Shown one piece after another: positions 9,047-18,200 of a stretch of 60,247 bases of DNA. The position numbers and the translations under genes were made by a program. Origin of the DNA: an uncultured Olsenella sp. (GTDB lineage: Bacteria; Actinomycetota; Coriobacteriia; Coriobacteriales; Atopobiaceae); NCBI GenBank assembly GCA_934660915.1, contig CAKUIF010000013.1, forward strand, positions 1-60,247, read 5' to 3'. The notes beneath the pieces were generated by a model, which saw nothing but the letters and a program-made list of their open reading frames with translations, was not told where the DNA came from and searched no databases. Within the stretch, counting starts at the first letter, position 1; the number at the start of each line of letters is the position of its first letter.

Positions 9047-10615
9047 TTAACCCGCGAGCTCGGTGGGCCAGGTGCAGCCCTCGGGCATCTTTGCGTCGCC
9101 GTTCGCGATGTCGGCGGGAATCGAGGAGTCGCTCTTCATGAGCTCGCTCACCGTCACGAACTCATAGCCCTCGGACTGGAGTTTCTGGATGATCTGGGGA
9201 AGCGCCTCGACGTCCTGCTCGCGCGGGCCGCCGCCGTCGTGCATAAGGATGATCGCCCCGGAAAACGCGCCGTCTGTCGACTTGCTCACGATGGAGTCCA
9301 CGCCCGCGCGCCTCCAGTCCTCGGAGTCGAGGTTCCACAGGACCGATACACTGGCAAGGCCGCCGGAGTTGAGCCACGACGACTCCTTGAAATCGCCGTA
9401 GGGCGGGCGGAACCCCGTGGTCTCGACCCCCGTGACCTGGCTGATGGAGTCGAAAGCGTTTTTGAACTCGGCTTGCAGTGACGTGGCGTCGAGCGTGGTG
9501 AGCTGCTGGTGCTGGTAGGTGTGGCTCATGAGCTCGTTGCCGGAGTCGACGATCTTCTTGCAGAGGTCGGGGTACTCCTCAATGTTCTGGCCGAGGTTGA
9601 AGAAGGTCGCCTTGCAGCCGTATTGCTCGAGGATGCTGAGGTACTTCTCGGTATAGGGATCGGCGGGGCCGTCGTCGAACGTGAGCGCGATAAGCTTTTT
9701 GCTCTGGTCGTCGGGCTTGATCTGGTGAACCGTCACGACACAGTTCTGGGTCTCCTGCAGAACATCGCCGTCAGCGGTCTCTCCCGAGGTCTTGCCGTGG
9801 CGGACCTCGTGCTTGCCGACCTTAGGCCACTGGCTGATATAGGTGATGTTTCCCCAGGCGTCGCCGCCCATCTCGAGCTTCGGCTGCTCCTCGACGATGT
9901 CGACGTCGTATTCCTCATACCTGTTTGCGCCGTCGCCGATGGTGATGTCGTCACCGTCAGCGGCACGGTATGACCCCGCGTCGTCGGGGTCTACGTCCTG
10001 ACCGTTCACGGAAGCGGAAAACTTATAGCCCTGCCCCTGCTGAAGCACGTTGCCGCCGACGCTTATAAGGTCGCCGGTCTTCGGGGAGAGCCTTTTTGAC
10101 GAGATGATGGACTCAAGCGAGGAGCCGACCTTAACGCTCGTGGTGCTCCCGTTGAGCTTGATGTCGACGGGCCGCGTGTTCCAGGCGAAGACCGCGGCGG
10201 CCACGATGACGACGACCACGACCGCCCCGATGATGGTCGTAATCCCCGGCGCAGCGGGACCCCTCCGGCGAGAAGAGCGCCCCGGCTGCTGCCCGCGCTG
10301 CCTCGACATCGGAGCGTAGCCCTGCGCTGCTCGCCCGAGCTGCTCGCGATGAGCGTCCTGGCGACGGCGCTGCCCCCGCTCGGGATGAGCGCTTGGGTCG
10401 GCGAAGCGGGGAGCCGCCGAGCCACTGCGGGCGCGGCGATCATCCTGGTACGAGCCCCGGGCTTGACCAGCCTGCCGCCGCGCCGCGCCCGAGGCGGGAA
10501 CGGAGGGGGCCGGCCTTCGATGACCTCGCCCGCTGCGGCGGGGAGCTTGGTAGTCTCCGCTGTATCGATCGCCGTAGCGGTCCTCGTACGAGCCGCGATT
10601 CTGATTCTGAGTCAT
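9047..10615 (-). CDS. Membrane-anchored polysaccharide (peptidoglycan) deacetylase, NodB domain
   Basis: The 522-residue protein has a long cytoplasmic Arg/Gly/Gln-rich tail (1-123), one transmembrane helix (about 124-145, GITTIIGAVVVVVIVAAA), a beta-rich linker domain and a C-terminal NodB domain. Deacetylase motifs are complete: TFDDGP (motif 1), SHTYQH (metal His pair), RPPYG (motif 3) and LMHDGG (motif 5). It should act outside the cell on N-acetylglucosamine of peptidoglycan or another surface polymer, aiding lysozyme resistance; substrate is inferred. ATG 10615 follows GGCGAGGAAC. An intrinsic-terminator-like hairpin lies only 16 bases upstream of the binding-site region. The basic, low-complexity tail is unusual and may bind nucleic acid or the membrane. 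Confidence 0.9.
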   Translation of the reverse strand: MTQNQNRGSYEDRYGDRYSGDYQAPRRSGRGHRRPAPSVPASGAARRQAGQARGSYQDDRRARSGSAAPRFADPSAHPERGQRRRQDAHREQLGRAAQGYAPMSRQRGQQPGRSSRRRGPAAPGITTIIGAVVVVVIVAAAVFAWNTRPVDIKLNGSTTSVKVGSSLESIISSKRLSPKTGDLISVGGNVLQQGQGYKFSASVNGQDVDPDDAGSYRAADGDDITIGDGANRYEEYDVDIVEEQPKLEMGGDAWGNITYISQWPKVGKHEVRHGKTSGETADGDVLQETQNCVVTVHQIKPDDQSKKLIALTFDDGPADPYTEKYLSILEQYGCKATFFNLGQNIEEYPDLCKKIVDSGNELMSHTYQHQQLTTLDATSLQAEFKNAFDSISQVTGVETTGFRPPYGDFKESSWLNSGGLASVSVLWNLDSEDWRRAGVDSIVSKSTDGAFSGAIILMHDGGGPREQDVEALPQIIQKLQSEGYEFVTVSELMKSDSSIPADIANGDAKMPEGCTWPTELAG

Positions 10616-10630
10616 GTTCCTCGCCTTTTC

Positions 10631-10659
10631 AAAAAATCCCGGGCGACTTGGCGCCCGGG
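10631..10659 (-). terminator. Terminator / attenuator-like hairpin in front of the deacetylase gene
   Basis: On the minus strand CGCCCGGG-type arms of 8 bp (10652-10659 and 10638-10645) are followed by ATTTTTT (10637-10631). It can end the transcript of the DUF6483-like gene. It also lies inside the predicted leader of the deacetylase gene. Confidence 0.75.
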
Positions 10660-10679
10660 CGGTTACGGTCGTGCTGTAT

Positions 10680-10709
10680 ATACTATCGGCTCGGCCTTGA
10701 TATGGCCAA
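10680..10709 (-). promoter_or_regulatory. Candidate sigma-A-type promoter for the deacetylase gene
   Basis: TTGGCC (10709-10704), an 18-base spacer and TAGTAT (10685-10680) read on the minus strand. The expected transcript would begin near 10673, before the terminator hairpin, so expression would depend on read-through. Confidence 0.4.
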
Positions 10710-10730
10710 CCGAAAAGCAGGGCAAAAAGG

Positions 10731-11099
10731 CTACTTGAACTCCTCGGGTACGTCGTCGAGATCGCAGCCGAAGGACTCCGCGACCGCTTTGGCCTGCGCC
10801 GCGCGGAGCATCGAGAGGTCCTCATCGCCCTTCTTGTCATAGACCTCCGCCAGGCGCGCGAGCGCGTAGCAGACATAGGAGGCGACGGAGTCGCCCATGC
10901 CGGAAATGACCATCATCGTGACGAGGGAATCGGGAGCCAGCGAAAGGGCGGTGCTGTAGTCGAGGTCGAGGATCTCGCCGATCTGCCGCTCAACCTCCTC
11001 GCATCCCTCGAGATTGCCCATCTGCGCGCGCTTGAGGGCGCGCTTGACGACCTCCGTGAACTGGCCGATGAGCTCAAGAACGTAGTCACGCTGAAGCAT
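10731..11099 (-). CDS. Small conserved helical protein (DUF6483-like)
   Basis: A 122-residue, all-helical acidic protein without signal or membrane segments. It begins MLQRDYVLELIGQFTEVVKRAL, contains the pattern of DUF6483 proteins (LELIGQF near the start, then a pair of helices and a TPR-like second half, YALARLAEVYDKKGD), and ends with an acidic tail. Function is unknown. The start ATG 11099 has AAAGG upstream. It lies 59 bases downstream of ruvB on the same strand and could be transcribed with the ruvCAB operon; its own transcript end is the hairpin at 10631-10659. Confidence 0.75.
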   Translation of the reverse strand: MLQRDYVLELIGQFTEVVKRALKRAQMGNLEGCEEVERQIGEILDLDYSTALSLAPDSLVTMMVISGMGDSVASYVCYALARLAEVYDKKGDEDLSMLRAAQAKAVAESFGCDLDDVPEEFK

Positions 11100-11158
11100 T
11101 GGTTAACCTTTCGATGACATCGATGCGAGACGATTGTATACCACAGGCGCAAAGCCTA

Positions 11159-12211
11159 TTACGTCGGCAGCTCAACGCCAAGGTGGTCGAAAGCGGCGTG
11201 CGTCGCCTGCCTCCCCTGCGGCGTCCGCACGATGAGCCCGCATTGAAGCAAATACGGCTCATAAACGTCCTCGAGCGTGCTCGGGTCCTCCCCCACGGCG
11301 GAGGCCACCGTGGTCAGCCCGACGGGACGCCCGCGGAACGTCTTGCACAGGGCCGTGAGGATCTTCACGTCCATCCAATCAAGGCCCATGGCGTCGATCT
11401 GGAAGAACTCGAGCGCCTCGGACGCGACCTCCCAGGTGATGTCCCCGGAGGCCTTCACGCACGCGTAGTCGCGAACGCGCTTGAGCAGGCGGTTGGCCAA
11501 GCGGGGCGTGCCGCGCGAGCGGGAGGCTATCTCGAGCGCCCCCTGGGCGTCGATCAGGACGCCGAGGATGCTCGCGGAGCGCGTGACGATGTCGGCGAGC
11601 TCGGGGGGCGTGTAGTAATCGAGGCGGTAGCTGATGCCGAAGCGATCGCGCAGAGGACCGGTAAGAAGCCCGGTGCGGGTAGTCGCGCCCACGAGCGTGA
11701 AGCGGGGCACGTCGATTCGGATGGATCGGGCGGCAGGTCCCTTGCCGATGACGATGTCGAGGAAGAAGTCCTCCATCGCCGGGTAGAGGATCTCCTCGAT
11801 CTGATGGTTCAAGCGGTGGATCTCGTCGACGAAGAGGACGTCGCCCTCCTCAAGGTTCGTGAGGATGGCCGCGAGGTCGCCCGCTCGCTCGATGGCGGGG
11901 CCGGAGGTCGTGTGCAGCTTGGCCCCCATCTCGTTAGCCACGATGCCCGCCAGCGTGGTCTTTCCCAGGCCTGGGGGGCCCGAGAAGATCACGTGGTCGA
12001 GCGGCTCGTTGCGGGACTTCGCGGCCTCGATGAGCACCTTGAGGTTCGAGCAGACGCGAGCCTGCCCGACGTACTCCTCGAGGGTCTTCGGCCTCAGGCT
12101 CCGGTCCTGGTCGAGGTCGTCGCCGGTGAGCTCGCCTGTGACCGCGCGGGGCGCTCCCGAGACGCCGGGGGCGTTCGTGGCAAAGAGGTCCTTATCGGAT
12201 GCCTCCCACAT
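11159..12211 (-). CDS. ruvB: Holliday junction branch-migration ATPase RuvB
   Basis: RuvB is the hexameric AAA+ motor that, with RuvA, moves Holliday junctions during recombinational repair. The 350-residue product is of normal length. Visible motifs are Walker A GPPGLGKTT, Walker B FVDEIHR, sensor 1 GATTR, the arginine-finger region GPLRDRFG and the C-terminal winged helix (GLTTVASAVGEDPSTLEDVYEPY is split over the end of this block). Its ATG shares a TAATG overlap with the ruvA stop codon. It is the third gene of ruvC-ruvA-ruvB, so SOS control through the box upstream of ruvC should include it. Confidence 0.98.
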   Translation of the reverse strand: MWEASDKDLFATNAPGVSGAPRAVTGELTGDDLDQDRSLRPKTLEEYVGQARVCSNLKVLIEAAKSRNEPLDHVIFSGPPGLGKTTLAGIVANEMGAKLHTTSGPAIERAGDLAAILTNLEEGDVLFVDEIHRLNHQIEEILYPAMEDFFLDIVIGKGPAARSIRIDVPRFTLVGATTRTGLLTGPLRDRFGISYRLDYYTPPELADIVTRSASILGVLIDAQGALEIASRSRGTPRLANRLLKRVRDYACVKASGDITWEVASEALEFFQIDAMGLDWMDVKILTALCKTFRGRPVGLTTVASAVGEDPSTLEDVYEPYLLQCGLIVRTPQGRQATHAAFDHLGVELPT

Positions 12212-12855
12212 TATCGACCACTCCCCAGGCGCCTAAGCGCATAGGAGAGCGCGGCCTCGATGGTGAGCGCGCCGGACTCCTCGCGCCCCTCCAAGGCGAG
12301 CTCCGCCTCCTGGGGAGTGAACCCCATGGAAAGAAGGGCCTCCGTCGCCTCGGCGTCCACGCCGGCGCACGCCGCCTGGGCGGCTCCTGCGAGCGGGATC
12401 TGGCCGGGCCCCGTGGCGGTAAGCCCCACAAGCCCCCTCAGCTCCGCGTTCTTCGAGAACACGTCGGAGAGCTCGACGAGCAGGCGCGAGGCTTTCTTCT
12501 TTCCGACGCCGGGGACCTGGGCCATCCGTGCCGCGTCCTCGGTGGCGACGACCGTCGCGAGCTGCGACGCGGTGAAGGTGGAAAGAACCGCGAGGGCGAG
12601 CTTGGGGCCCACCCCGGAGATGGCGCGGAGCTGGTCGAAGAGCGCGCGCTCCTCGCGCGTGGCGAAGCCGTAGAGCTCCATGGCGTCCTCGCGGACGATC
12701 ATGCGCGTGAGCACCGTGACCCCCGCCTCGCCCGCATGGGGAAGCGAGGCGGCGGTGGTGGAGGAGACGCCGAGCTCGTAGCCCACGCCGCCGACGTCTA
12801 TGACGACGCGCGAGGGCAGGACCTCCACGAGCGTGCCTGTGAGCTGGACGATCAT
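12211..12855 (-). CDS. ruvA: Holliday junction-binding protein RuvA
   Basis: RuvA is the tetrameric junction-binding partner of RuvB. The 214-residue protein has the N-terminal OB fold (MIVQLTGTLVEV..VVIDVGGVGYEL), two helix-hairpin-helix motifs (ISGVGPKLALAVLS and VPGVGKKKASRLLVE) and the C-terminal UBA-like domain III that contacts RuvB (ATEALLSMGFTPQEAELALEG). Length is slightly above the usual 200, through an Ala/Gly-rich linker before domain III. The start ATG overlaps the ruvC stop as ATGA, and its stop overlaps ruvB, indicating tight translational coupling. Confidence 0.98.
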   Translation of the reverse strand: MIVQLTGTLVEVLPSRVVIDVGGVGYELGVSSTTAASLPHAGEAGVTVLTRMIVREDAMELYGFATREERALFDQLRAISGVGPKLALAVLSTFTASQLATVVATEDAARMAQVPGVGKKKASRLLVELSDVFSKNAELRGLVGLTATGPGQIPLAGAAQAACAGVDAEATEALLSMGFTPQEAELALEGREESGALTIEAALSYALRRLGSGR

Positions 12856-13358
12856 TGCTGGAAACTCCTTGCCTTGCCGAGGTTCATCGTTCTGGTGAGG
12901 TTCGCGTGGCAGACCGCCGCCGCCAGCGCGTCGGCCGCGTGGTCGGGACGCGGCTCGTGGTCGAGCGCGAGCACGTTGCGCACCATGTACATGACCTGGC
13001 GCTTATCGGCGGCTCCGGTGCCGACCACCGCCTGCTTGATCTGCATGGGGGTGTACTCCCCCACCGAAAGCCCCGCCTTCGCGCACGCGACGATGGCCGC
13101 CCCGCGCGCCTGGGCGGTGGCCACGGCGGACTTGACGTTCTCGCCGAAATACACGTTCTCGATGGCGAGCTCGGTAGGCCCGTAGCGGTCGATCACGGCC
13201 TTGACCTCGTCGTAGATCCTTCCTAAGCGGGAATCGATCGACTCGTGGGAGCGGGTCTCGACGCAGCCGTAGGCGCGGGCCCGGCACACGGAGCCGCGCG
13301 TCTCGACAACGCCCCAGCCCGTGTGGGCGAGGCCCGGGTCGATGCCCAGGATTACCAT
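12852..13358 (-). CDS. ruvC: Holliday junction resolvase RuvC
   Basis: RuvC is the RNase H-fold endonuclease that cuts the junction held by RuvAB. The 168-residue protein starts MVILGIDPGLAHTGWG; the catalytic acids are D7 (GIDPG), the glutamate in AIENVYFGEN and the Asp pair in RPDHAADALA. I start it at ATG 13358, where GGAGGGAGGG lies just upstream; a longer reading from 13388 would run toward the LexA-type box and is unlikely. It is the first gene of the ruvCAB operon. Confidence 0.97.
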   Translation of the reverse strand: MVILGIDPGLAHTGWGVVETRGSVCRARAYGCVETRSHESIDSRLGRIYDEVKAVIDRYGPTELAIENVYFGENVKSAVATAQARGAAIVACAKAGLSVGEYTPMQIKQAVVGTGAADKRQVMYMVRNVLALDHEPRPDHAADALAAAVCHANLTRTMNLGKARSFQQ

Positions 13359-13390
13359 GGGGAGCCCTCCCTCCGCGACGCATGCCATAA

Positions 13391-13402
13391 GAACGCTCGT
13401 TC
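13391..13402 (-). promoter_or_regulatory. LexA-type SOS box upstream of ruvC
   Basis: GAACGCTCGTTC fits the Gram-positive LexA consensus GAAC-N4-GTTC exactly and is a near-perfect palindrome. It lies 33 bases before the ruvC start, next to a TAGGAT that could be the -10 element on the minus strand. A LexA site here would place ruvCAB under SOS control, as in many bacteria. Confidence 0.65.
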
Positions 13403-13434
13403 TATCCTAGCATAGGCGCGCAGGGACGCGGACG

Positions 13435-15222
13435 TTAGTTCTCGGAGAACGGGCCGCCCCAGAAAAAGCCTTGGGGGCCGAGGTGGCCGCCACGGTCGTG
13501 GCGCCCGCCGGGCGAGGGCGCCTCCCCCGGCTCGTCGGAGCCGCCGAGCATGCCGAGGAGGTCGAGCGCCTCCTGCGGCGAGTCCGTCTCCGAGCCCTTC
13601 TCGCCCGAGTCGCCGAACGCCTGCGCGATCTCGGCTGCCATGGCATCACGGTCGATCCTCTCGTCCTTTGCCCGAACGCGGTCGCGCCAGGAAAGCCCGA
13701 AGGGGCCGCGGGCCTCGTCGAGCGTCTTGGACGAGAGCGTGGGCGCCAGAAGCCGTCCCGGAAGCGAGGCGAGAGAGGAGCGGACGAGCGCGACGACGGC
13801 GCGGGCAAGCTCCTCGTTCTCGCACTCCGAGGCGATGTCTGAAAGCGGGAGCTCCCACTCGACGAAGCTCGAGATGACGAAATCGACCTGCTCGAGCCTC
13901 CTCTCCGCAGATCCCCTGCCGGCAAGGGAGGCGACGTCCTCGAGCGGCCAGGAGGAGCGCGCCGCGCCGGGGATGACGGGCGAGACGGTGTTGCGTAGCC
14001 GCGCGAGCGCAAGGACGTCGGAGCGGTACAGGTCACCGAAGGGCAGCACGCAGCCGAGGTCGCGGGCAGGCGCCGACCCGAGGGCCAGCGAGGTCTTGTC
14101 GGAGCTGCCGAGGACGGCCGAGCCGTCGCGCCTCGCCTCGGCGCAGACGCGGGCCCAGGCGACGTCGCGCGCGAGCTCCTCGTCGCCTTCGCCGAAGAGC
14201 TCGGAGGCAACGAGCTCGGACGCCTCGAGCCTGAGGTTGCGGACGAGCGCGCGGGAAAGCTCGTCGCGCCCGTCGCCCCAAAGAAGGACCGTGGGCCTGA
14301 CGTTCACCGGGCCGAGGGCGTCGGTCGCGACGGCGCAGGCGAGCATAGAGGGCATGCCGCCGTCGACGACCATGCGCGCCGAGGTCTTCCCAAGAGAAGA
14401 CACGATGCCGCGGGTGCCCTCCGTAACGGCCTCCCAGGCCATGATCGACGGGTCGAACACCTGGGGGGAGACCGCCTCCTTGAGGGGACCCTCCTCCCCC
14501 CTGCGGACATCGGCGAAGACAAGCGCCTCCTCGAACGACGGCGCCTGGCAGGCGAGCTCGCCCCAGGGAGCCGCGACAAAGCTCGCCCCGCAGAAAACCT
14601 CAAGGTCGGAGCGGCCGACGGGTCCGACGGCGACGATCCAGGCGCCCATGGCGTCGGCATCGGCGCGAAAACGCGACTCCAGGATCGAGGCGCCGAGGGC
14701 GCTCGCCGCGTCGTCGGTGGCGAAGCCGTAGGTCGACAGGAACAGCACGGCGTCCACATGGTAGTCGTAGTCGACGTACTCCTCGAGCTCCTCGTAGGTA
14801 AACGCGATGCCGAGCGTGAGGTCGCCCACCTCGACCTGCGGCAAGGACAATCCGGCGGCCTCGTCGCCCGAGTCGTCCGCCGTCGTCTGAGCAAGCGCGC
14901 CGAGAAGGCGCAGCGGCGCCACGCCGTCGGGGCCGATCTGAATCGCCTCGAGGACCGGGTCGTCGGATCCCGGCAGCGCCGCCGGGACGATCGCCGGGCA
15001 CGCGAGCTCGCCGGCGAGCCTCGAGCAGAGCTGTGCCATGTCGACAAGAAGCCCCTCGCGGTCCGGCATCGCCACGGGAACGGCGGGCGCGACGACGTTC
15101 GCAGGGAACACGCACAGCTCCGCCCCGCCTTCGGCCGCCCGGGAGCAATACGCCTTGATGCGCTCGGCTGCCAGGCCGAGGTCGCCGTTGGCGGAAGGGA
15201 CCTGTGCGATGGCGATCTTCAA
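13435..15222 (-). CDS. NAD-synthetase-like two-domain protein with degenerate catalytic sites
   Basis: The 595-residue layout is that of glutamine-dependent NAD synthetase: N-terminal nitrilase-like domain (about 1-260), C-terminal adenine-nucleotide alpha-hydrolase-like domain (about 280-540), plus an extra Gly/Pro/His-rich tail. The fold is recognisable by KIAIAQVPSANGDL at the start and by LGSSDKTSLALGS and LPFGDLYRSDVLALAR. Key residues are missing. The nitrilase FPE glutamate is FPA (A41), the catalytic-cysteine region reads GIAFTYEELEEY without Cys, and the SGGxDS pyrophosphate loop reads DGGMPS. It starts at TTG 15222 behind a strong GGAGG and sits 34 bases after dnaE. A non-enzymatic or altered role is inferred. 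Confidence 0.75.
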   Translation of the reverse strand: MKIAIAQVPSANGDLGLAAERIKAYCSRAAEGGAELCVFPANVVAPAVPVAMPDREGLLVDMAQLCSRLAGELACPAIVPAALPGSDDPVLEAIQIGPDGVAPLRLLGALAQTTADDSGDEAAGLSLPQVEVGDLTLGIAFTYEELEEYVDYDYHVDAVLFLSTYGFATDDAASALGASILESRFRADADAMGAWIVAVGPVGRSDLEVFCGASFVAAPWGELACQAPSFEEALVFADVRRGEEGPLKEAVSPQVFDPSIMAWEAVTEGTRGIVSSLGKTSARMVVDGGMPSMLACAVATDALGPVNVRPTVLLWGDGRDELSRALVRNLRLEASELVASELFGEGDEELARDVAWARVCAEARRDGSAVLGSSDKTSLALGSAPARDLGCVLPFGDLYRSDVLALARLRNTVSPVIPGAARSSWPLEDVASLAGRGSAERRLEQVDFVISSFVEWELPLSDIASECENEELARAVVALVRSSLASLPGRLLAPTLSSKTLDEARGPFGLSWRDRVRAKDERIDRDAMAAEIAQAFGDSGEKGSETDSPQEALDLLGMLGGSDEPGEAPSPGGRHDRGGHLGPQGFFWGGPFSEN

Positions 15223-15256
15223 AGTGGATACCTCCAGAGGAAACGGTTAAAAACGG

Positions 15257-18200
15257 TTAAGCGACGAGGACCTTGCCCGACCTGCCGATGGCGTCGGTCA
15301 CCTCGGCAAGAAGGACCATGTTGCGGGCGTCGACCGTGCAGGGCAGCTCCATGCGCATGATGTCCCCCGAGACGGACTCGACGCGGACCTCGACGTGGTC
15401 GAGCCCCGGATAGGCCCCCAGGATGCGGCTGAGGTCGTCCATGCGCGAGCGGGTGAGGCTGCTCGCGGGCATGTTGATCTCGAGCACCTTGGGCCGGTTC
15501 GTGCGGTCGTTCAGGACGAGCGGCTCGACCTCCATGCAGATGACCTGGTTGCCGCGGTCGCTGCGCTCGAGCTTGCCCGAAACCTTGACGAAGACGTCGC
15601 CTGAGGCCTCGCCGGTCTCGGGGTCGACCTCGCCGGCGAGCGTGGCGGCGCACTTCTTGAAGAGCTTCGGGAAGATGACGAGCGTGACCTCGCCTTCCAT
15701 GTCCTCGAGGGTGACGATGGCCATGGGGTCGCCGTTCTTGGTGGTCTTCTTTTGAAGCGAGCTGACCATGCCGGCGAAGCGCAGGACCTTGCCCTCGGGG
15801 ACCTTGAACTGCTCGTGGACGCCGCCGGCGGAGTCGGTGACCTCCTGCGAGACCTCGATGTCGGACAGGCTGTAGTCGCGGGCCTTCGCGAGCGCGTAGG
15901 CGTACGGGCGCAGCGGGTGGTCCGAGACGTAGAGGCCGAGGACCTCGTGCTCACGCCCGAGCTTGACCGAGCGATCCCACTCCACGCCGTCGGGCGCGGG
16001 GTTGCTCTCCTCGAACCCGGCGCCCACGACGCCGGCGAACATGTCGAACATCGAGACCTGGCCCGTGGCGCGGATCTTCTGCTTTCGGGTGGCCGCGTCG
16101 ATGATGTTGTCCGGGTTGTTCTTATCGACGAGGCGCATGAGCTGCATGCGGGTGTAGCCGGTGGAGTCGAAGGCGCCCGAGCAGATCAGGGCCTCGACCA
16201 CGCGACGGTTGGCGGAGCCGGAGTCCATGCGGTTCACGAAGTCGAAGATATCCGAAAAGGCGCCGGCTCGGTCGCGCTCGGCCATGATGGCCTCGCCCAC
16301 GGCCTCGCCCACGCCGCGGATGCCGGCGAAGCCGAAGCGGACGCCGTCGGGGGTAGCCGTGAAGTCGCGGCCGCTCTCGTTGATGTCCGGGGGCAGGATG
16401 GCGACGCCCTCGCGGCGGTACGCGGTGACGTAGTGGACGATCTTCTCGGTCTTGCCCATGTAGGACGTGAGGACCGAGGCCATGTACTCCTTGGGGAAGT
16501 AGGCCTTGAGCCAAGCGGTCTGCATGACGAGGATGGCGTAGCCGGCGGAGTGCGACTTGTTGAAGGCGTAGGACGCGAACTCGAGGACGTCGTCCCAGAT
16601 GCGCTGGGCGACCTCTTTTTTGTAGCCGTTCTCGACGGCGCCGTTGATCCAGTGGTCGTAGATGGTCTCGTCGGCGCCGTTGCCCTCCCAGTGGAAGATC
16701 TGGTCGGTCAGCATCTTAATCTTCTTTTTTGCCACCGGCTTTCGGATGCGCGAGTCCGACTCGCCCGGCGAGAAGTTCGACATCTTCATGCTGATCTGCA
16801 TGACCTGCTCCTGGTAGACCATGGTGCCGTAGGTCTCGTCCAGGATGTCGGAGAGGCGGTCGTCGTAGAAGGCGACGGGCTCCTTGCCGTTCATGCGGTT
16901 GATGTAGCTCGTGACCATGCCGGCGCCCAAGGGGCCCGGTCGGTACAGGGCGATAAGTGCGACGACCTGGCGGTACTCCTTGGGCTGCATGCCCTTGATG
17001 GTGGCCGTCATGCCGGCGGACTCGATCTGGAAGACGCCCGCGGTGTGGCCGCGGCCCATGAGCTCGTAGATCTTGGGGTCGTCGAAGGGAATCTTGTCGA
17101 CGTTTATGTCCACGCAGGTCGCGCCCGGCTTGATCGTCTGCTTGACGACGTCGGGCATCTTCTCGATGTCCTCGGGGTTGGGGTAGGTGGCCCGGATGTT
17201 GGCGAGCGCCTTCGAGATGACGGTCAGGGTGCGCAGGCCCAGGAAGTCCATCTTGAGCAGGCCCATGTCGGCGACCGAGTGTCCCTCGTACTGCGTGATC
17301 TCGACGCCGCCCTTGGTGTCGACCTTGGTGGGCACGTGGTCGTTGACGGGCGTGGGCGCGATGAGGACGGCGCAGGCGTGGACGCCCTCGCCGCGGTGCA
17401 GGCCCTCGATGGAGAGCGCCGAGTCGATGATGCGGCGGGCGTCCTCGTCCTTCTTGTAGGCCTCCTCGAAGTCCGGGGAGTACATGTCCTCCTTGCCCTC
17501 GGTCTTGCTCAGGACGAACTTGAGCTTGGCCTTGGGGTCGCCCGAGATCATCTTCGAGAGCTTCTGGCCCTGCCAGACGGGGTAGCCGAGGACGCGGCAG
17601 GCGTCGTTGATGGCCTGCTTGGCCTTGATGGTCGAGTAGGTGATGACGTGGCAGACGCGCTCGGGGCCGTAGAGCTCGCGCACGTGCTGCACGACCTCCA
17701 GGCGCCGCTCATCGTCGAAGTCCATATCGATATCGGGCATCTCGGAGCGCTGGGGAGAAAGGAACCTCTCGAACATCAGGCCGTTGGAGAGCGGGTCGAA
17801 CGTGGTGATGTCCATGGCGTAGGCCACGAGGGCGCCGGCGGCCGAGCCGCGGCCGGGGCCCACGCCGATGCCGTTTTGCTTGGCCCACTGGACGTACTCC
17901 TGGACGATGAGGAAGTAGTCGGCGAAACCCTTGGTGCAGATGATGTTGTACTCGTGGTCGAGGCGGTCGAGGACGTTCCAGCCGCCGATCTCGACGTTTC
18001 TCCAGTCCTCGCCGTAGCGGACGGCCAGGCCCTTCTCGCACTCCTCGCGGAAGCGCTGCTCGGAGGTCTCGCCCTCGCGCAGGCCAGGGAACTTGGGCAG
18101 GTACATGTGCGTCCAGTCGAGCTCGTAGTCGCACTTTGCCGCGACCTCGAGCGTGTTGTCGACGACCTCGGGGGCCCACGAGAAGAGCTCGCGCATCTCC

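Noticed and set aside
8453..9481. Plus-strand open frame crossing the repeat block
   Set aside because: It runs through the repeats and antisense to the deacetylase, with no start signal.
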